A stretch of DNA of 64,000 bases. It comes from Valencia hispanica. Its lineage: Eukaryota; Chordata; Actinopteri; Cyprinodontiformes; Valenciidae. Each line of letters begins with the position of its first letter. The first letter of the stretch is position 1. This document shows, piece after piece, positions 36,486 through 50,343 of this stretch. The stretch covers positions 39,164,914 through 39,228,913 of the forward strand of contig OY747711.1 in assembly GCA_963556495.2 (NCBI GenBank), in the 5' to 3' direction. A program made the translations under genes and the position numbers. A model generated the notes under the pieces. That model ran no database searches and was not told where the DNA came from. It saw only the letters and a list, made by a program, of their open reading frames with translations.

Positions 36486-37595
36486 TTTATTAGGATACAT
36501 AATTATGTAAAGACAGTATTGGTCTGAATGAAGCAATGTTCAAGTTGGGAATGTTTCACTGGTGGGTGAACATAGAAAGGACATACATACCACAAACAAC
36601 ACTGATGTCTAGTAGACATCATGGGCTGAACTGTAGTTGGTCAAATATTGGAAAGCTTTGTGTCAAATAAAAACTATAATCTCATTAATAAGCTGTAGAA
36701 AAAAACAACTATTTTAACAATTAATCCACTTGTAGGTTCATAACGGCTAGTTGGATCCTATAACTATCATGTAATGATGAGCTCCCTTTGTACCTATTGA
36801 GAAACCTCTAGTGCTTAGGTCTCCAGTATTGGTTCTCATACTGTCTTACAGCAATTAGCACCTCAGTAAAGCATAATTGTTTAAAGTGCTTTCATACAAA
36901 TCAGCATTTTAATACAATAATATCATGGTAATTTCTAACATTTGGCCTTCAACCTAAAGAAACCCTTCCCTTTATTGGTCTCAATCAGTCTATCACTGTC
37001 TTTTTGTCATGCACTACAAATGCACTTGGCATCTCCAACAACTCATTTGAGACACAAGCAACATTAGAGAATTTAAACTTAAAAATTAAACACTTATAAG
37101 ACAGTACAGTTTGAGCAATGCCAAGGTTGTGAGATCAAGCCTCATTTGGAGCGCTTCTTTTATTCGGCGTGCATTTATCAGGATACATTATATAAAGACA
37201 ACATTGGTCCAAATGAACTAATTTGCAAGAGGGGACCGTTTCATATCTGGGTTAAATAAAACATGCATACTACAAACTGTACAAAGGTAACTTTTGTGGG
37301 TGTAAGCAAGAAATAATCCCCAATGTACAAAGTAAGATAATATACGAGTCACTAATATAGAAAGTGATGAAATACAAATGCCATGCAAATTTCTATCCAA
37401 TCAACCCAAAGAAACATGTCCCTTTATGAGTTCAGTCTATCACGTTTTTTTTCTCGTGTCCAACAAATGCATTCGGTATCTCCAACAGCTCACTCAGGAC
37501 TCAAGTATCAGTATTTAGAGAGAAGAAAACTGAAAAATTATGGATGGTTCCTCTTGAAAGGATTTTACTTTTCAGTATGTCTCAGGGAACTGTGA

Positions 37596-37688
37596 GCTCC
37601 AGTGGCGCAATCGGTCAGCGCACGGTACTTATAAGGCAGTACACTTTGAGCAATGCCGAGGTTGTGAGTTCAAGCCTCACCTGGAGCA
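37596..37688 (+). tRNA. tRNA-Ile (UAU), intron-containing, array copy 10
   Basis: A21 subtype, full consensus. Confidence 0.93.
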
Positions 37689-38122
37689 CTTCTTTAAATC
37701 ACTATACATTATTATATAAAGACAACATTGATATGAATGAACCTATTTCCAAGCTGGGAAACTTTCATAGCTGGGTTAACAGAGAAGAGACCGATGTACT
37801 ACAGACTGCAGCTGTGAAATTTCTGCGGGATTAACAAGAAATAATCCCCAATAAATAAAGCAAAATAATATACGAGTCACTAATATACAAAGTGATTAAA
37901 TAAACATGCCATGCAAAATTCTATCCAATCAACCCAAAGAAACATGTCCCTTTATGAGTTCAGTCTATCACGGTTCTTTTCTCATGTCCAACAAATGCAG
38001 TCGGTATCTCCAAATGCTCGCTTGAGACTCAGGTATTCAAGAGAAGAAAACTGAATAAGGTTAGGGCTGCATGGTTCTGCTTGAAACGATTTTAGTTTGC
38101 AGTACCTCATCAGGTACTGTGA

Positions 38123-38210
38123 GCTCCAGTGGTGAAATTGGTTAGTGCATGGTACTTACTAAGCAGTATGCTTTAAGTTGCGGTTGTGAGTTCAAGCCTC
38201 ACCTGGAGCA
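38123..38210 (+). pseudogene. T2 tRNA-Ile-derived pseudogene, unit 10
   Basis: T2 consensus. Confidence 0.8.
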
Positions 38211-39320
38211 TTTATTAGGATACATAATTATGTAAAGACAGTATTGGTCTGAATGAAGCAATGTTCAAGTTGGGAATGTTTCACTGGTGGGTGAACATAG
38301 AAAGGACATACATACCACAAACAACACTGATGTCTAGTAGACATCATGGGCTGAACTGTAGTTGGTCAAATATTGGAAAGCTTTGTGTCAAATAAAAACT
38401 ATAATCTCATTAATAAGCTGTAGAAAAAAACAACTATTTTAACAATTAATCCACTTGTAGGTTCATAACGGCTAGTTGGATCCTATAACTATCATGTAAT
38501 GATGAGCTCCCTTTGTACCTATTGAGAAACCTCTAGTGCTTAGGTCTCCAGTATTGGTTCTCATACTGTCTTACAGCAATTAGCACCTCAGTAAAGCATA
38601 ATTGTTTAAAGTGCTTTCATACAAATCAGCATTTTAATACAATAATATCATGGTAATTTCTAACATTTGGCCTTCAACCTAAAGAAACCCTTCCCTTTAT
38701 TGGTCTCAATCAGTCTATCACTGTCTTTTTGTCATGCACTACAAATGCACTTGGCATCTCCAACAACTCATTTGAGACACAAGCAACATTAGAGAATTTA
38801 AACTTAAAAATTAAACACTTATAAGACAGTACAGTTTGAGCAATGCCAAGGTTGTGAGATCAAGCCTCATTTGGAGCGCTTCTTTTATTCGGCGTGCATT
38901 TATCAGGATACATTATATAAAGACAACATTGGTCCAAATGAACTAATTTGCAAGAGGGGACCGTTTCATATCTGGGTTAAATAAAACATGCATACTACAA
39001 ACTGTACAAAGGTAACTTTTGTGGGTGTAAGCAAGAAATAATCCCCAATATACAAAGTAAGAAAATATACGAGTTACTAATATAGAAAGTGATGAAATAC
39101 AAATGCCATGCAAATTTCTATCCAATCAACCCAAAGAAACATGTCCCTTTATGAGTTCAGTCTATCACGTTTTTTTTCTTGTGTCCAACAAATGCATTCG
39201 GTATCTCCAACAGCTCACTCAGGACTCAAGTATCAGTATTTAGAGAGAAGAAAACTGAAAAATTATGGATGGTTCCGCTTGAAAGGGTTTTACTTTTCAG
39301 TATGTCTCAGAGAACTGTGA

Positions 39321-39413
39321 GCTCCAGTGGTGCAATCGGTCAGCGCACGGTACTTATAAGGCAGTACACTTTGAGCAATGCCGAGGTTGTGAGTTCAAGC
39401 CTCACCTGGAGCA
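39321..39413 (+). tRNA. tRNA-Ile (UAU), intron-containing, array copy 11
   Basis: A21 subtype with C11 to T, leaving a U-G pair in the D stem; the A box still fits its consensus. The same change is in copy 22. Confidence 0.9.
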
Positions 39414-39847
39414 CTTCTTTAAATCACTATACATTATTATATAAAGACAACATTGATATGAATGAACCTATTTCCAAGCTGGGAAACTTTCATAGCTGGG
39501 TTAACAGAGAAGAGACCGATGTGCTACAGACTGCAGCTGTGAAATTTCTGCGGGATTAACAAGAAATAATCCCCAATAAATAAAGCAAAATAATATACGA
39601 GTCACTAATATACAAAGTGATTAAATAAACATGCCATGCAAAATTCTATCCAATCAACCCAAAGAAACATGTCCCTTTATGAGTTCAGTCTATCACGGTT
39701 CTTTTCTCATGTCCAACAAATGCAGTCGGTATCTCCAAATGCTCGCTTGAGACTCAGGTATTCAAGAGAAGAAAACTGAATAAGGTTAGGGCTGCATGGT
39801 TCTGCTTGAAACGATTTTAGTTTGCAGTACCTCATCAGGTACTGTGA

Positions 39848-39935
39848 GCTCCAGTGGTGAAATTGGTTAGTGCATGGTACTTACTAAGCAGTATGCTTTA
39901 AGTTGCGGTTGTGAGTTCAAGCCTCACCTGGAGCA
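39848..39935 (+). pseudogene. T2 tRNA-Ile-derived pseudogene, unit 11
   Basis: T2 consensus. Confidence 0.8.
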
Positions 39936-41071
39936 TTTATTAGGATACATAATTATGTAAAGACAGTATTGGTCTGAATGAAGCAATGTTCAAGTTGGGA
40001 ATGTTTCACTGGTGGGTGAACATAGAAAGGACATACATACCACAAACAACACTGATGTCTAGTAGACATCATGGGCTGAACTGTAGTTGGTCAAATATTG
40101 GAAAGCTTTGTGTCAAATAAAAACTATAATCTCATTAATAAGCTGTAGAAAAAAACAACTATTTTAACAATTAATCCACTTGTAGGTTCATAACGGCTAG
40201 TTGGATCCTATAACTATCATGTAATGATGAGCTCCCTTTGTACCTATTGAGAAACCTCTAGTGCTTAGGTCTCCAGTATTGGTTCTCATACTGTCTTACA
40301 GCAATTAGCACCTCAGTAAAGCATAATTGTTTAAAGTGCTTTCATACAAATCAGCATTTTAATACAATAATATCATGGTAATTTCTAACATTTGGCCTTC
40401 AACCTAAAGAAACCCTTCCCTTTATTGGTCTCAATCAGTCTATCACTGTCTTTTTGTCATGCACTACAAATGCACTTGGCATCTCCAACAACTCATTTGA
40501 GACACAAGCAACATTAGAGAATTTAAACTTAAAAATTAAACACTTATAAGACAGTACAGTTTGAGCAATGCCAAGGTTGTGAGATCAAGCCTCATTTGGA
40601 GCGCTTCTTTTATTCGGCGTGCATTTATCAGGATACATTATATAAAGACAACATTGGTCCAAATGAACTAATTTGCAAGAGGGGACCGTTTCATATCTGG
40701 GTTAAATAAAACATGCATACTACAAACTGTACAAAGGTAACTTTTGTGGGTGTAAGCAAGAAATAATCCCCAATATACAAAGTAAGAAAATATACGAGTT
40801 ACTAATATAGAAAGTGATGAAATACAAATGCCATGCAAATTTCTATCCAATCAACCCAAAGAAACATGTCCCTTTATGAGTTCAGTCTATCACGTTTTTT
40901 TTCTTGTGTCCAACAAATGCATTCGGTATCTCCAACAGCTCACTCAGGACTCAAGTATCAGTATTTAGAGAGAAGAAAACTAAAAAATTATGGATGGTAA
41001 GAAAACTGAAAAATTATGGATGGTTCCGCTTGAAAGGGTTTTACTTTTCAGTATGTCTCAGAGAACCGTGA

Positions 41072-41164
41072 GCTCCAGTGGCGCAATCGGTCGGCGCACG
41101 GTACTTATAAGGCAGTACACTTTGAGCAATGCCGAGGTTGTGAGTTCAAGCCTCACCTGGAGCA
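41072..41164 (+). tRNA. tRNA-Ile (UAU), intron-containing, array copy 12
   Basis: G21 subtype, otherwise consensus, preceded by the 26-bp duplication. Confidence 0.92.
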
Positions 41165-41598
41165 CTTCTTTAAATCGCTATACATTATTATATAAAGACA
41201 ACATTGATATGAATGAACCTATTTCCAAGCTGGGAAACTTTCATAGCTGGGTTAACAGAGAAGAGACCGATGTGCTACAGACTGCAGCTGTGAAATTTCT
41301 GCGGGATTAACAAGAAATTATCCCCAATAAATAAAGCAAAATAATATACGAGTCACTAATATACAAAGTGATTAAATAAACATGCCATGCAAAATTCTAT
41401 CCAATCAACCCAAAGAAACATGTCCCTTTATGAGTTCAGTCTATCACGGTTCTTTTCTCATGTCCAACAAATGCAGTCGGTATCTCCAAATGCTCGCTTG
41501 AGACTCAGGTATTCAAGAGAAGAAAACTGAATAAGGTTAGGGCTGCATGGTTCTGCTTGAAACGATTTTAGTTTGCAGTACCTCATCAGGTACTGTGA

Positions 41599-41686
41599 GC
41601 TCCAGTGGTGAAATTGGTTAGTGCATGGTACTTACTAAGCAGTATGCTTTAAGTTGCGGTTGTGAGTTCAAGCCTCACCTGGAGCA
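41599..41686 (+). pseudogene. T2 tRNA-Ile-derived pseudogene, unit 12
   Basis: T2 consensus. Confidence 0.8.
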
Positions 41687-42822
41687 TTTATTAGGATACA
41701 TAATTATGTAAAGACAGTATTGGTCTGAATGAAGCAATGTTCAAGTTGGGAATGTTTCACTGGTGGGTGAACATAGAAAGGACATACATACCACAAACAA
41801 CACTGATGTCTAGTAGACATCATGGGCTGAACTGTAGTTGGTCAAATATTGGAAAGCTTTGTGTCAAATAAAAACTATAATCTCATTAATAAGCTGTAGA
41901 AAAAAACAACTATTTTAACAATTAATCCACTTGTAGGTTCATAACGGCTAGTTGGATCCTATAACTATCATGTAATGATGAGCTCCCTTTGTACCTATTG
42001 AGAAACCTCTAGTGCTTAGGTCTCCAGTATTGGTTCTCATACTGTCTTACAGCAATTAGCACCTCAGTAAAGCATAATTGTTTAAAGTGCTTTCATACAA
42101 ATCAGCATTTTAATACAATAATATCATGGTAATTTCTAACATTTGGCCTTCAACCTAAAGAAACCCTTCCCTTTATTGGTCTCAATCAGTCTATCACTGT
42201 CTTTTTGTCATGCACTACAAATGCACTTGGCATCTCCAACAACTCATTTGAGACACAAGCAACATTAGAGAATTTAAACTTAAAAATTAAACACTTATAA
42301 GACAGTACAGTTTGAGCAATGCCAAGGTTGTGAGATCAAGCCTCATTTGGAGCGCTTCTTTTATTCGGCGTGCATTTATCAGGATACATTATATAAAGAC
42401 AACATTGGTCCAAATGAACTAATTTGCAAGAGGGGACCGTTTCATATCTGGGTTAAATAAAACATGCATACTACAAACTGTACAAAGGTAACTTTTGTGG
42501 GTGTAAGCAAGAAATAATCCCCAATATACAAAGTAAGAAAATATACGAGTTACTAATATAGAAAGTGATGAAATACAAATGCCATGCAAATTTCTATCCA
42601 ATCAACCCAAAGAAACATGTCCCTTTATGAGTTCAGTCTATCACGTTTTTTTTCTTGTGTCCAACAAATGCATTCGGTATCTCCAACAGCTCACTCAGGA
42701 CTCAAGTATCAGTATTTAGAGAGAAGAAAACTAAAAAATTATGGATGGTAAGAAAACTGAAAAATTATGGATGGTTCCGCTTGAAAGGGTTTTACTTTTC
42801 AGTATGTCTCAGAGAACCGTGA

Positions 42823-42915
42823 GCTCCAGTGGCGCAATCGGTCGGCGCACGGTACTTATAAGGCAGTACACTTTGAGCAATGCCGAGGTTGTGAGTTCAA
42901 GCCTCACCTGGAGCA
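42823..42915 (+). tRNA. tRNA-Ile (UAU), intron-containing, array copy 13
   Basis: G21 subtype, otherwise consensus. Rightmost G21 gene; all later copies are A21. Confidence 0.92.
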
Positions 42916-43349
42916 CTTCTTTAAATCGCTATACATTATTATATAAAGACAACATTGATATGAATGAACCTATTTCCAAGCTGGGAAACTTTCATAGCTG
43001 GGTTAACAGAGAAGAGACCGATGTGCTACAGACTGCAGCTGTGAAATTTCTGCGGGATTAACAAGAAATAATCCCCAATAAATAAAGCAAAATAATATAC
43101 GAGTCACTAATATACAAAGTGATTAAATAAACATGCCATGCAAAATTCTATCCAATCAACCCAAAGAAACATGTCCCTTTATGAGTTCAGTCTATCACGG
43201 TTCTTTTCTCATGTCCAACAAATGCAGTCGGTATCTCCAAATGCTCGCTTGAGACTCAGGTATTCAAGAGAAGAAAACTGAATAAGGTTAGGGCTGCATG
43301 GTTCTGCTTGAAACGATTTTAGTTTGCAGTACCTCATCAGGTACTGTGA

Positions 43350-43437
43350 GCTCCAGTGGTGAAATTGGTTAGTGCATGGTACTTACTAAGCAGTATGCTT
43401 TAAGTTGCGGTTGTGAGTTCAAGCCTCACCTGGAGCA
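43350..43437 (+). pseudogene. T2 tRNA-Ile-derived pseudogene, unit 13
   Basis: T2 consensus. Confidence 0.8.
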
Positions 43438-44547
43438 TTTATTAGGATACATAATTATGTAAAGACAGTATTGGTCTGAATGAAGCAATGTTCAAGTTGG
43501 GAATGTTTCACTGGTGGGTGAACATAGAAAGGACATACATACCACAAACAACACTGATGTCTAGTAGACATCATGGGCTGAACTGTAGTTGGTCAAATAT
43601 TGGAAAGCTTTGTGTCAAATAAAAACTATAATCTCATTAATAAGCTGTAGAAAAAAACAACTATTTTAACAATTAATCCACTTGTAGGTTCATAACGGCT
43701 AGTTGGATCCTATAACTATCATGTAATGATGAGCTCCCTTTGTACCTATTGAGAAACCTCTAGTGCTTAGGTCTCCAGTATTGGTTCTCATACTGTCTTA
43801 CAGCAATTAGCACCTCAGTAAAGCATAATTGTTTAAAGTGCTTTCATACAAATCAGCATTTTAATACAATAATATCATGGTAATTTCTAACATTTGGCCT
43901 TCAACCTAAAGAAACCCTTCCCTTTATTGGTCTCAATCAGTCTATCACTGTCTTTTTGTCATGCACTACAAATGCACTTGGCATCTCCAACAACTCATTT
44001 GAGACACAAGCAACATTAGAGAATTTAAACTTAAAAATTAAACACTTATAAGACAGTACAGTTTGAGCAATGCCAAGGTTGTGAGATCAAGCCTCATTTG
44101 GAGCGCTTCTTTTATTCGGCGTGCATTTATCAGGATACATTATATAAAGACAACATTGGTCCAAATGAACTAATTTGCAAGAGGGGACCGTTTCATATCT
44201 GGGTTAAATAAAACATGCATACTACAAACTGTACAAAGGTAACTTTTGTGGGTGTAAGCAAGAAATAATCCCCAATATACAAAGTAAGAAAATATACGAG
44301 TTACTAATATAGAAAGTGATGAAATACAAATGCCATGCAAATTTCTATCCAATCAACCCAAAGAAACATGTCCCTTTATGAGTTCAGTCTATCACGTTTT
44401 TTTTCTTGTGTCCAACAAATGCATTCGGTATCTCCAACAGCTCACTCAGGACTCAAGTATCAGTATTTAGAGAGAAGAAAACTGAAAAATTATGGATGGT
44501 TCCTCTTGAAAGGATTTTACTTTTCAGTATGTCTCAGAGAACTGTGA

Positions 44548-44640
44548 GCTCCAGTGGCGCAATCGGTCAGCGCACGGTACTTATAAGGCAGTACACTTTG
44601 AGCAATGCCGAGGTTGTGAGTTCAAGCCTCACCTGGAGCA
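44548..44640 (+). tRNA. tRNA-Ile (UAU), intron-containing, array copy 14
   Basis: A21 subtype, full consensus. Confidence 0.93.
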
Positions 44641-45074
44641 CTTCTTTAAATCACTATACATTATTATATAAAGACAACATTGATATGAATGAACCTATTT
44701 CCAAGCTGGGAAACTTTCATAGCTGGGTTAACAGAGAAGAGACCGATGTGCTACAGACTGCAGCTGTGAAATTTCTGCGGGATTAACAAGAAATAATCCC
44801 CAATAAATAAAGCAAAATAATATACGAGTCACTAATATACAAAGTGATTAAATAAACATGCCATGCAAAATTCTATCCAATCAACCCAAAGAAACATGTC
44901 CCTTTATGAGTTCAGTCTATCACGGTTCTTTTCTCATGTCCAACAAATGCAGTCGGTATCTCCAAATGCTCGCTTGAGACTCAGGTATTCAAGAGAAGAA
45001 AACTGAATAAGGTTAGGGCTGCATGGTTCTGCTTGAAACGATTTTAGTTTGCAGTACCTCATCAGGTACTGTGA

Positions 45075-45162
45075 GCTCCAGTGGTGAAATTGGTTAGTGC
45101 ATGGTACTTACTAAGCAGTATGCTTTAAGTTGCGGTTGTGAGTTCAAGCCTCACCTGGAGCA
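45075..45162 (+). pseudogene. T2 tRNA-Ile-derived pseudogene, unit 14
   Basis: T2 consensus. Confidence 0.8.
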
Positions 45163-46272
45163 TTTATTAGGATACATAATTATGTAAAGACAGTATTGGT
45201 CTGAATGAAGCAATGTTCAAGTTGGGAATGTTTCACTGGTGGGTGAACATAGAAAGGACATACATACCACAAACAACACTGATGTCTAGTAGACATCATG
45301 GGCTGAACTGTAGTTGGTCAAATATTGGAAAGCTTTGTGTCAAATAAAAACTATAATCTCATTAATAAGCTGTAGAAAAAAACAACTATTTTAACAATTA
45401 ATCCACTTGTAGGTTCATAACGGCTAGTTGGATCCTATAACTATCATGTAATGATGAGCTCCCTTTGTACCTATTGAGAAACCTCTAGTGCTTAGGTCTC
45501 CAGTATTGGTTCTCATACTGTCTTACAGCAATTAGCACCTCAGTAAAGCATAATTGTTTAAAGTGCTTTCATACAAATCAGCATTTTAATACAATAATAT
45601 CATGGTAATTTCTAACATTTGGCCTTCAACCTAAAGAAACCCTTCCCTTTATTGGTCTCAATCAGTCTATCACTGTCTTTTTGTCATGCACTACAAATGC
45701 ACTTGGCATCTCCAACAACTCATTTGAGACACAAGCAACATTAGAGAATTTAAACTTAAAAATTAAACACTTATAAGACAGTACAGTTTGAGCAATGCCA
45801 AGGTTGTGAGATCAAGCCTCATTTGGAGCGCTTCTTTTATTCGGCGTGCATTTATCAGGATACATTATATAAAGACAACATTGGTCCAAATGAACTAATT
45901 TGCAAGAGGGGACCGTTTCATATCTGGGTTAAATAAAACATGCATACTACAAACTGTACAAAGGTAACTTTTGTGGGTGTAAGCAAGAAATAATCCCCAA
46001 TGTACAAAGTAAGATAATATACGAGTCACTAATATAGAAAGTGATGAAATACAAATGCCATGCAAATTTCTATCCAATCAACCCAAAGAAACATGTCCCT
46101 TTATGAGTTCAGTCTATCACGTTTTTTTTCTCGTGTCCAACAAATGCATTCGGTATCTCCAACAGCTCACTCAGGACTCAAGTATCAGTATTTAGAGAGA
46201 AGAAAACTGAAAAATTATGGATGGTTCCTCTTGAAAGGATTTTACTTTTCAGTATGTCTCAGGGAACTGTGA

Positions 46273-46365
46273 GCTCCAGTGGCGCAATCGGTCAGCGCAC
46301 GGTACTTATAAGGCAGTACACTTTGAGCAATGCCGAGGTTGTGAGTTCAAGCCTCACCTGGAGCA
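46273..46365 (+). tRNA. tRNA-Ile (UAU), intron-containing, array copy 15
   Basis: A21 subtype, full consensus; downstream spacer carries the extra ATT, matching copy 7. Confidence 0.93.
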
Positions 46366-46802
46366 CTTCTTTAAATCACTATACATTATTATTATATAAA
46401 GACAACATTGATATGAATGAACCTATTTCCAAGCTGGGAAACTTTCATAGCTGGGTTAACAGAGAAGAGACCGATGTGCTACAGACTGCAGCTGTGAAAT
46501 TTCTGCGGGATTAACAAGAAATAATCCCCAATAAATAAAGCAAAATAATATACGAGTCACTAATATACAAAGTGATTAAATAAACATGCCATGCAAAATT
46601 CTATCCAATCAACCCAAAGAAACATGTCCCTTTATGAGTTCAGTCTATCACGGTTCTTTTCTCATGTCCAACAAATGCAGTCGGTATCTCCAAATGCTCG
46701 CTTGAGACTCAGGTATTCAAGAGAAGAAAACTGAATAAGGTTAGGGCTGCATGGTTCTGCTTGAAACGATTTTAGTTTGCAGTACCTCATCAGGTACTGT
46801 GA

Positions 46803-46890
46803 GCTCCAGTGGTGAAATTGGTTAGTGCATGGTACTTACTAAGCAGTATGCTTTAAGTTGCGGTTGTGAGTTCAAGCCTCACCTGGAGCA
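46803..46890 (+). pseudogene. T2 tRNA-Ile-derived pseudogene, unit 15
   Basis: T2 consensus. Confidence 0.8.
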
Positions 46891-48000
46891 TTTATTAGGA
46901 TACATAATTATGTAAAGACAGTATTGGTCTGAATGAAGCAATGTTCAAGTTGGGAATGTTTCACTGGTGGGTGAACATAGAAAGGACATACATACCACAA
47001 ACAACACTGATGTCTAGTAGACATCATGGGCTGAACTGTAGTTGGTCAAATATTGGAAAGCTTTGTGTCAAATAAAAACTATAATCTCATTAATAAGCTG
47101 TAGAAAAAAACAACTATTTTAACAATTAATCCACTTGTAGGTTCATAACGGCTAGTTGGATCCTATAACTATCATGTAATGATGAGCTCCCTTTGTACCT
47201 ATTGAGAAACCTCTAGTGCTTAGGTCTCCAGTATTGGTTCTCATACTGTCTTACAGCAATTAGCACCTCAGTAAAGCATAATTGTTTAAAGTGCTTTCAT
47301 ACAAATCAGCATTTTAATACAATAATATCATGGTAATTTCTAACATTTGGCCTTCAACCTAAAGAAACCCTTCCCTTTATTGGTCTCAATCAGTCTATCA
47401 CTGTCTTTTTGTCATGCACTACAAATGCACTTGGCATCTCCAACAACTCATTTGAGACACAAGCAACATTAGAGAATTTAAACTTAAAAATTAAACACTT
47501 ATAAGACAGTACAGTTTGAGCAATGCCAAGGTTGTGAGATCAAGCCTCATTTGGAGCGCTTCTTTTATTCGGCGTGCATTTATCAGGATACATTATATAA
47601 AGACAACATTGGTCCAAATGAACTAATTTGCAAGAGGGGACCGTTTCATATCTGGGTTAAATAAAACATGCATACTACAAACTGTACAAAGGTAACTTTT
47701 GTGGGTGTAAGCAAGAAATAATCCCCAATGTACAAAGTAAGATAATATACGAGTCACTAATATAGAAAGTGATGAAATACAAATGCCATGCAAATTTCTA
47801 TCCAATCAACCCAAAGAAACATGTCCCTTTATGAGTTCAGTCTATCACGTTTTTTTTCTCGTGTCCAACAAATGCATTCGGTATCTCCAACAGCTCACTC
47901 AGGACTCAAGTATCAGTATTTAGAGAGAAGAAATCTGAAAAATTATGGATGGTTCCTCTTGAAAGGATTTTACTTTTCAGTATGTCTCAGGGAACTGTGA

Positions 48001-48093
48001 GCTCCAGTGGCGCAATCGGTCAGCGCACGGTACTTATAAGGCAGTACACTTTGAGCAATGCCGAGGTTGTGAGTTCAAGCCTCACCTGGAGCA
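48001..48093 (+). tRNA. tRNA-Ile (UAU), intron-containing, array copy 16
   Basis: A21 subtype, full consensus; extra downstream ATT, matching copy 8. Confidence 0.93.
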
Positions 48094-48530
48094 CTTCTTT
48101 AAATCACTATACATTATTATTATATAAAGACAACATTGATATGAATGAACCTATTTCCAAGCTGGGAAACTTTCATAGCTGGGTTAACAGAGAAGAGACC
48201 GATGTACTACAGACTGCAGCTGTGAAATTTCTGCGGGATTAACAAGAAATAATCCCCAATAAATAAAGCAAAATAATATACGAGTCACTAATATACAAAG
48301 TGATTAAATAAACATGCCATGCAAAATTCTATCCAATCAACCCAAAGAAACATGTCCCTTTATGAGTTCAGTCTATCACGGTTCTTTTCTCATGTCCAAC
48401 AAATGCAGTCGGTATCTCCAAATGCTCGCTTGAGACTCAGGTATTCAAGAGAAGAAAACTGAATAAGGTTAGGGCTGCATGGTTCTGCTTGAAACGATTT
48501 TAGTTTGCAGTACCTCATCAGGTACTGTGA

Positions 48531-48618
48531 GCTCCAGTGGTGAAATTGGTTAGTGCATGGTACTTACTAAGCAGTATGCTTTAAGTTGCGGTTGTGAGTT
48601 CAAGCCTCACCTGGAGCA
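48531..48618 (+). pseudogene. T2 tRNA-Ile-derived pseudogene, unit 16
   Basis: T2 consensus. Confidence 0.8.
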
Positions 48619-49728
48619 TTTATTAGGATACATAATTATGTAAAGACAGTATTGGTCTGAATGAAGCAATGTTCAAGTTGGGAATGTTTCACTGGTGGGT
48701 GAACATAGAAAGGACATACATACCACAAACAACACTGATGTCTAGTAGACATCATGGGCTGAACTGTAGTTGGTCAAATATTGGAAAGCTTTGTGTCAAA
48801 TAAAAACTATAATCTCATTAATAAGCTGTAGAAAAAAACAACTATTTTAACAATTAATCCACTTGTAGGTTCATAACGGCTAGTTGGATCCTATAACTAT
48901 CATGTAATGATGAGCTCCCTTTGTACCTATTGAGAAACCTCTAGTGCTTAGGTCTCCAGTATTGGTTCTCATACTGTCTTACAGCAATTAGCACCTCAGT
49001 AAAGCATAATTGTTTAAAGTGCTTTCATACAAATCAGCATTTTAATACAATAATATCATGGTAATTTCTAACATTTGGCCTTCAACCTAAAGAAACCCTT
49101 CCCTTTATTGGTCTCAATCAGTCTATCACTGTCTTTTTGTCATGCACTACAAATGCACTTGGCATCTCCAACAACTCATTTGAGACACAAGCAACATTAG
49201 AGAATTTAAACTTAAAAATTAAACACTTATAAGACAGTACAGTTTGAGCAATGCCAAGGTTGTGAGATCAAGCCTCATTTGGAGCGCTTCTTTTATTCGG
49301 CGTGCATTTATCAGGATACATTATATAAAGACAACATTGGTCCAAATGAACTAATTTGCAAGAGGGGACCGTTTCATATCTGGGTTAAATAAAACATGCA
49401 TACTACAAACTGTACAAAGGTAACTTTTGTGGGTGTAAGCAAGAAATAATCCCCAATGTACAAAGTAAGATAATATACGAGTCACTAATATAGAAAGTGA
49501 TGAAATACAAATGCCATGCAAATTTCTATCCAATCAACCCAAAGAAACATGTCCCTTTATGAGTTCAGTCTATCACGTTTTTTTTCTCGTGTCCAACAAA
49601 TGCATTCGGTATCTCCAACAGCTCACTCAGGACTCAAGTATCAGTATTTAGAGAGAAGAAAACTGAAAAATTATGGATGGTTCCTCTTGAAAGGATTTTA
49701 CTTTTCAGTATGTCTCAGGGAACTGTGA

Positions 49729-49821
49729 GCTCCAGTGGCGCAATCGGTCAGCGCACGGTACTTATAAGGCAGTACACTTTGAGCAATGCCGAGGTTGTGA
49801 GTTCAAGCCTCACCTGGAGCA
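49729..49821 (+). tRNA. tRNA-Ile (UAU), intron-containing, array copy 17
   Basis: A21 subtype, full consensus. Confidence 0.93.
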
Positions 49822-50255
49822 CTTCTTTAAATCACTATACATTATTATATAAAGACAACATTGATATGAATGAACCTATTTCCAAGCTGGGAAACTTTCA
49901 TAGCTGGGTTAACAGAGAAGAGACCGATGTACTACAGACTGCAGCTGTGAAATTTCTGCGGGATTAACAAGAAATAATCCCCAATAAATAAAGCAAAATA
50001 ATATACGAGTCACTAATATACAAAGTGATTAAATAAACATGCCATGCAAAATTCTATCCAATCAACCCAAAGAAACATGTCCCTTTATGAGTTCAGTCTA
50101 TCACGGTTCTTTTCTCATGTCCAACAAATGCAGTCGGTATCTCCAAATGCTCGCTTGAGACTCAGGTATTCAAGAGAAGAAAACTGAATAAGGTTAGGGC
50201 TGCATGGTTCTGCTTGAAACGATTTTAGTTTGCAGTACCTCATCAGGTACTGTGA

Positions 50256-50343
50256 GCTCCAGTGGTGAAATTGGTTAGTGCATGGTACTTACTAAGCAGT
50301 ATGCTTTAAGTTGCGGTTGTGAGTTCAAGCCTCACCTGGAGCA
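50256..50343 (+). pseudogene. T2 tRNA-Ile-derived pseudogene, unit 17
   Basis: T2 consensus. Confidence 0.8.
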
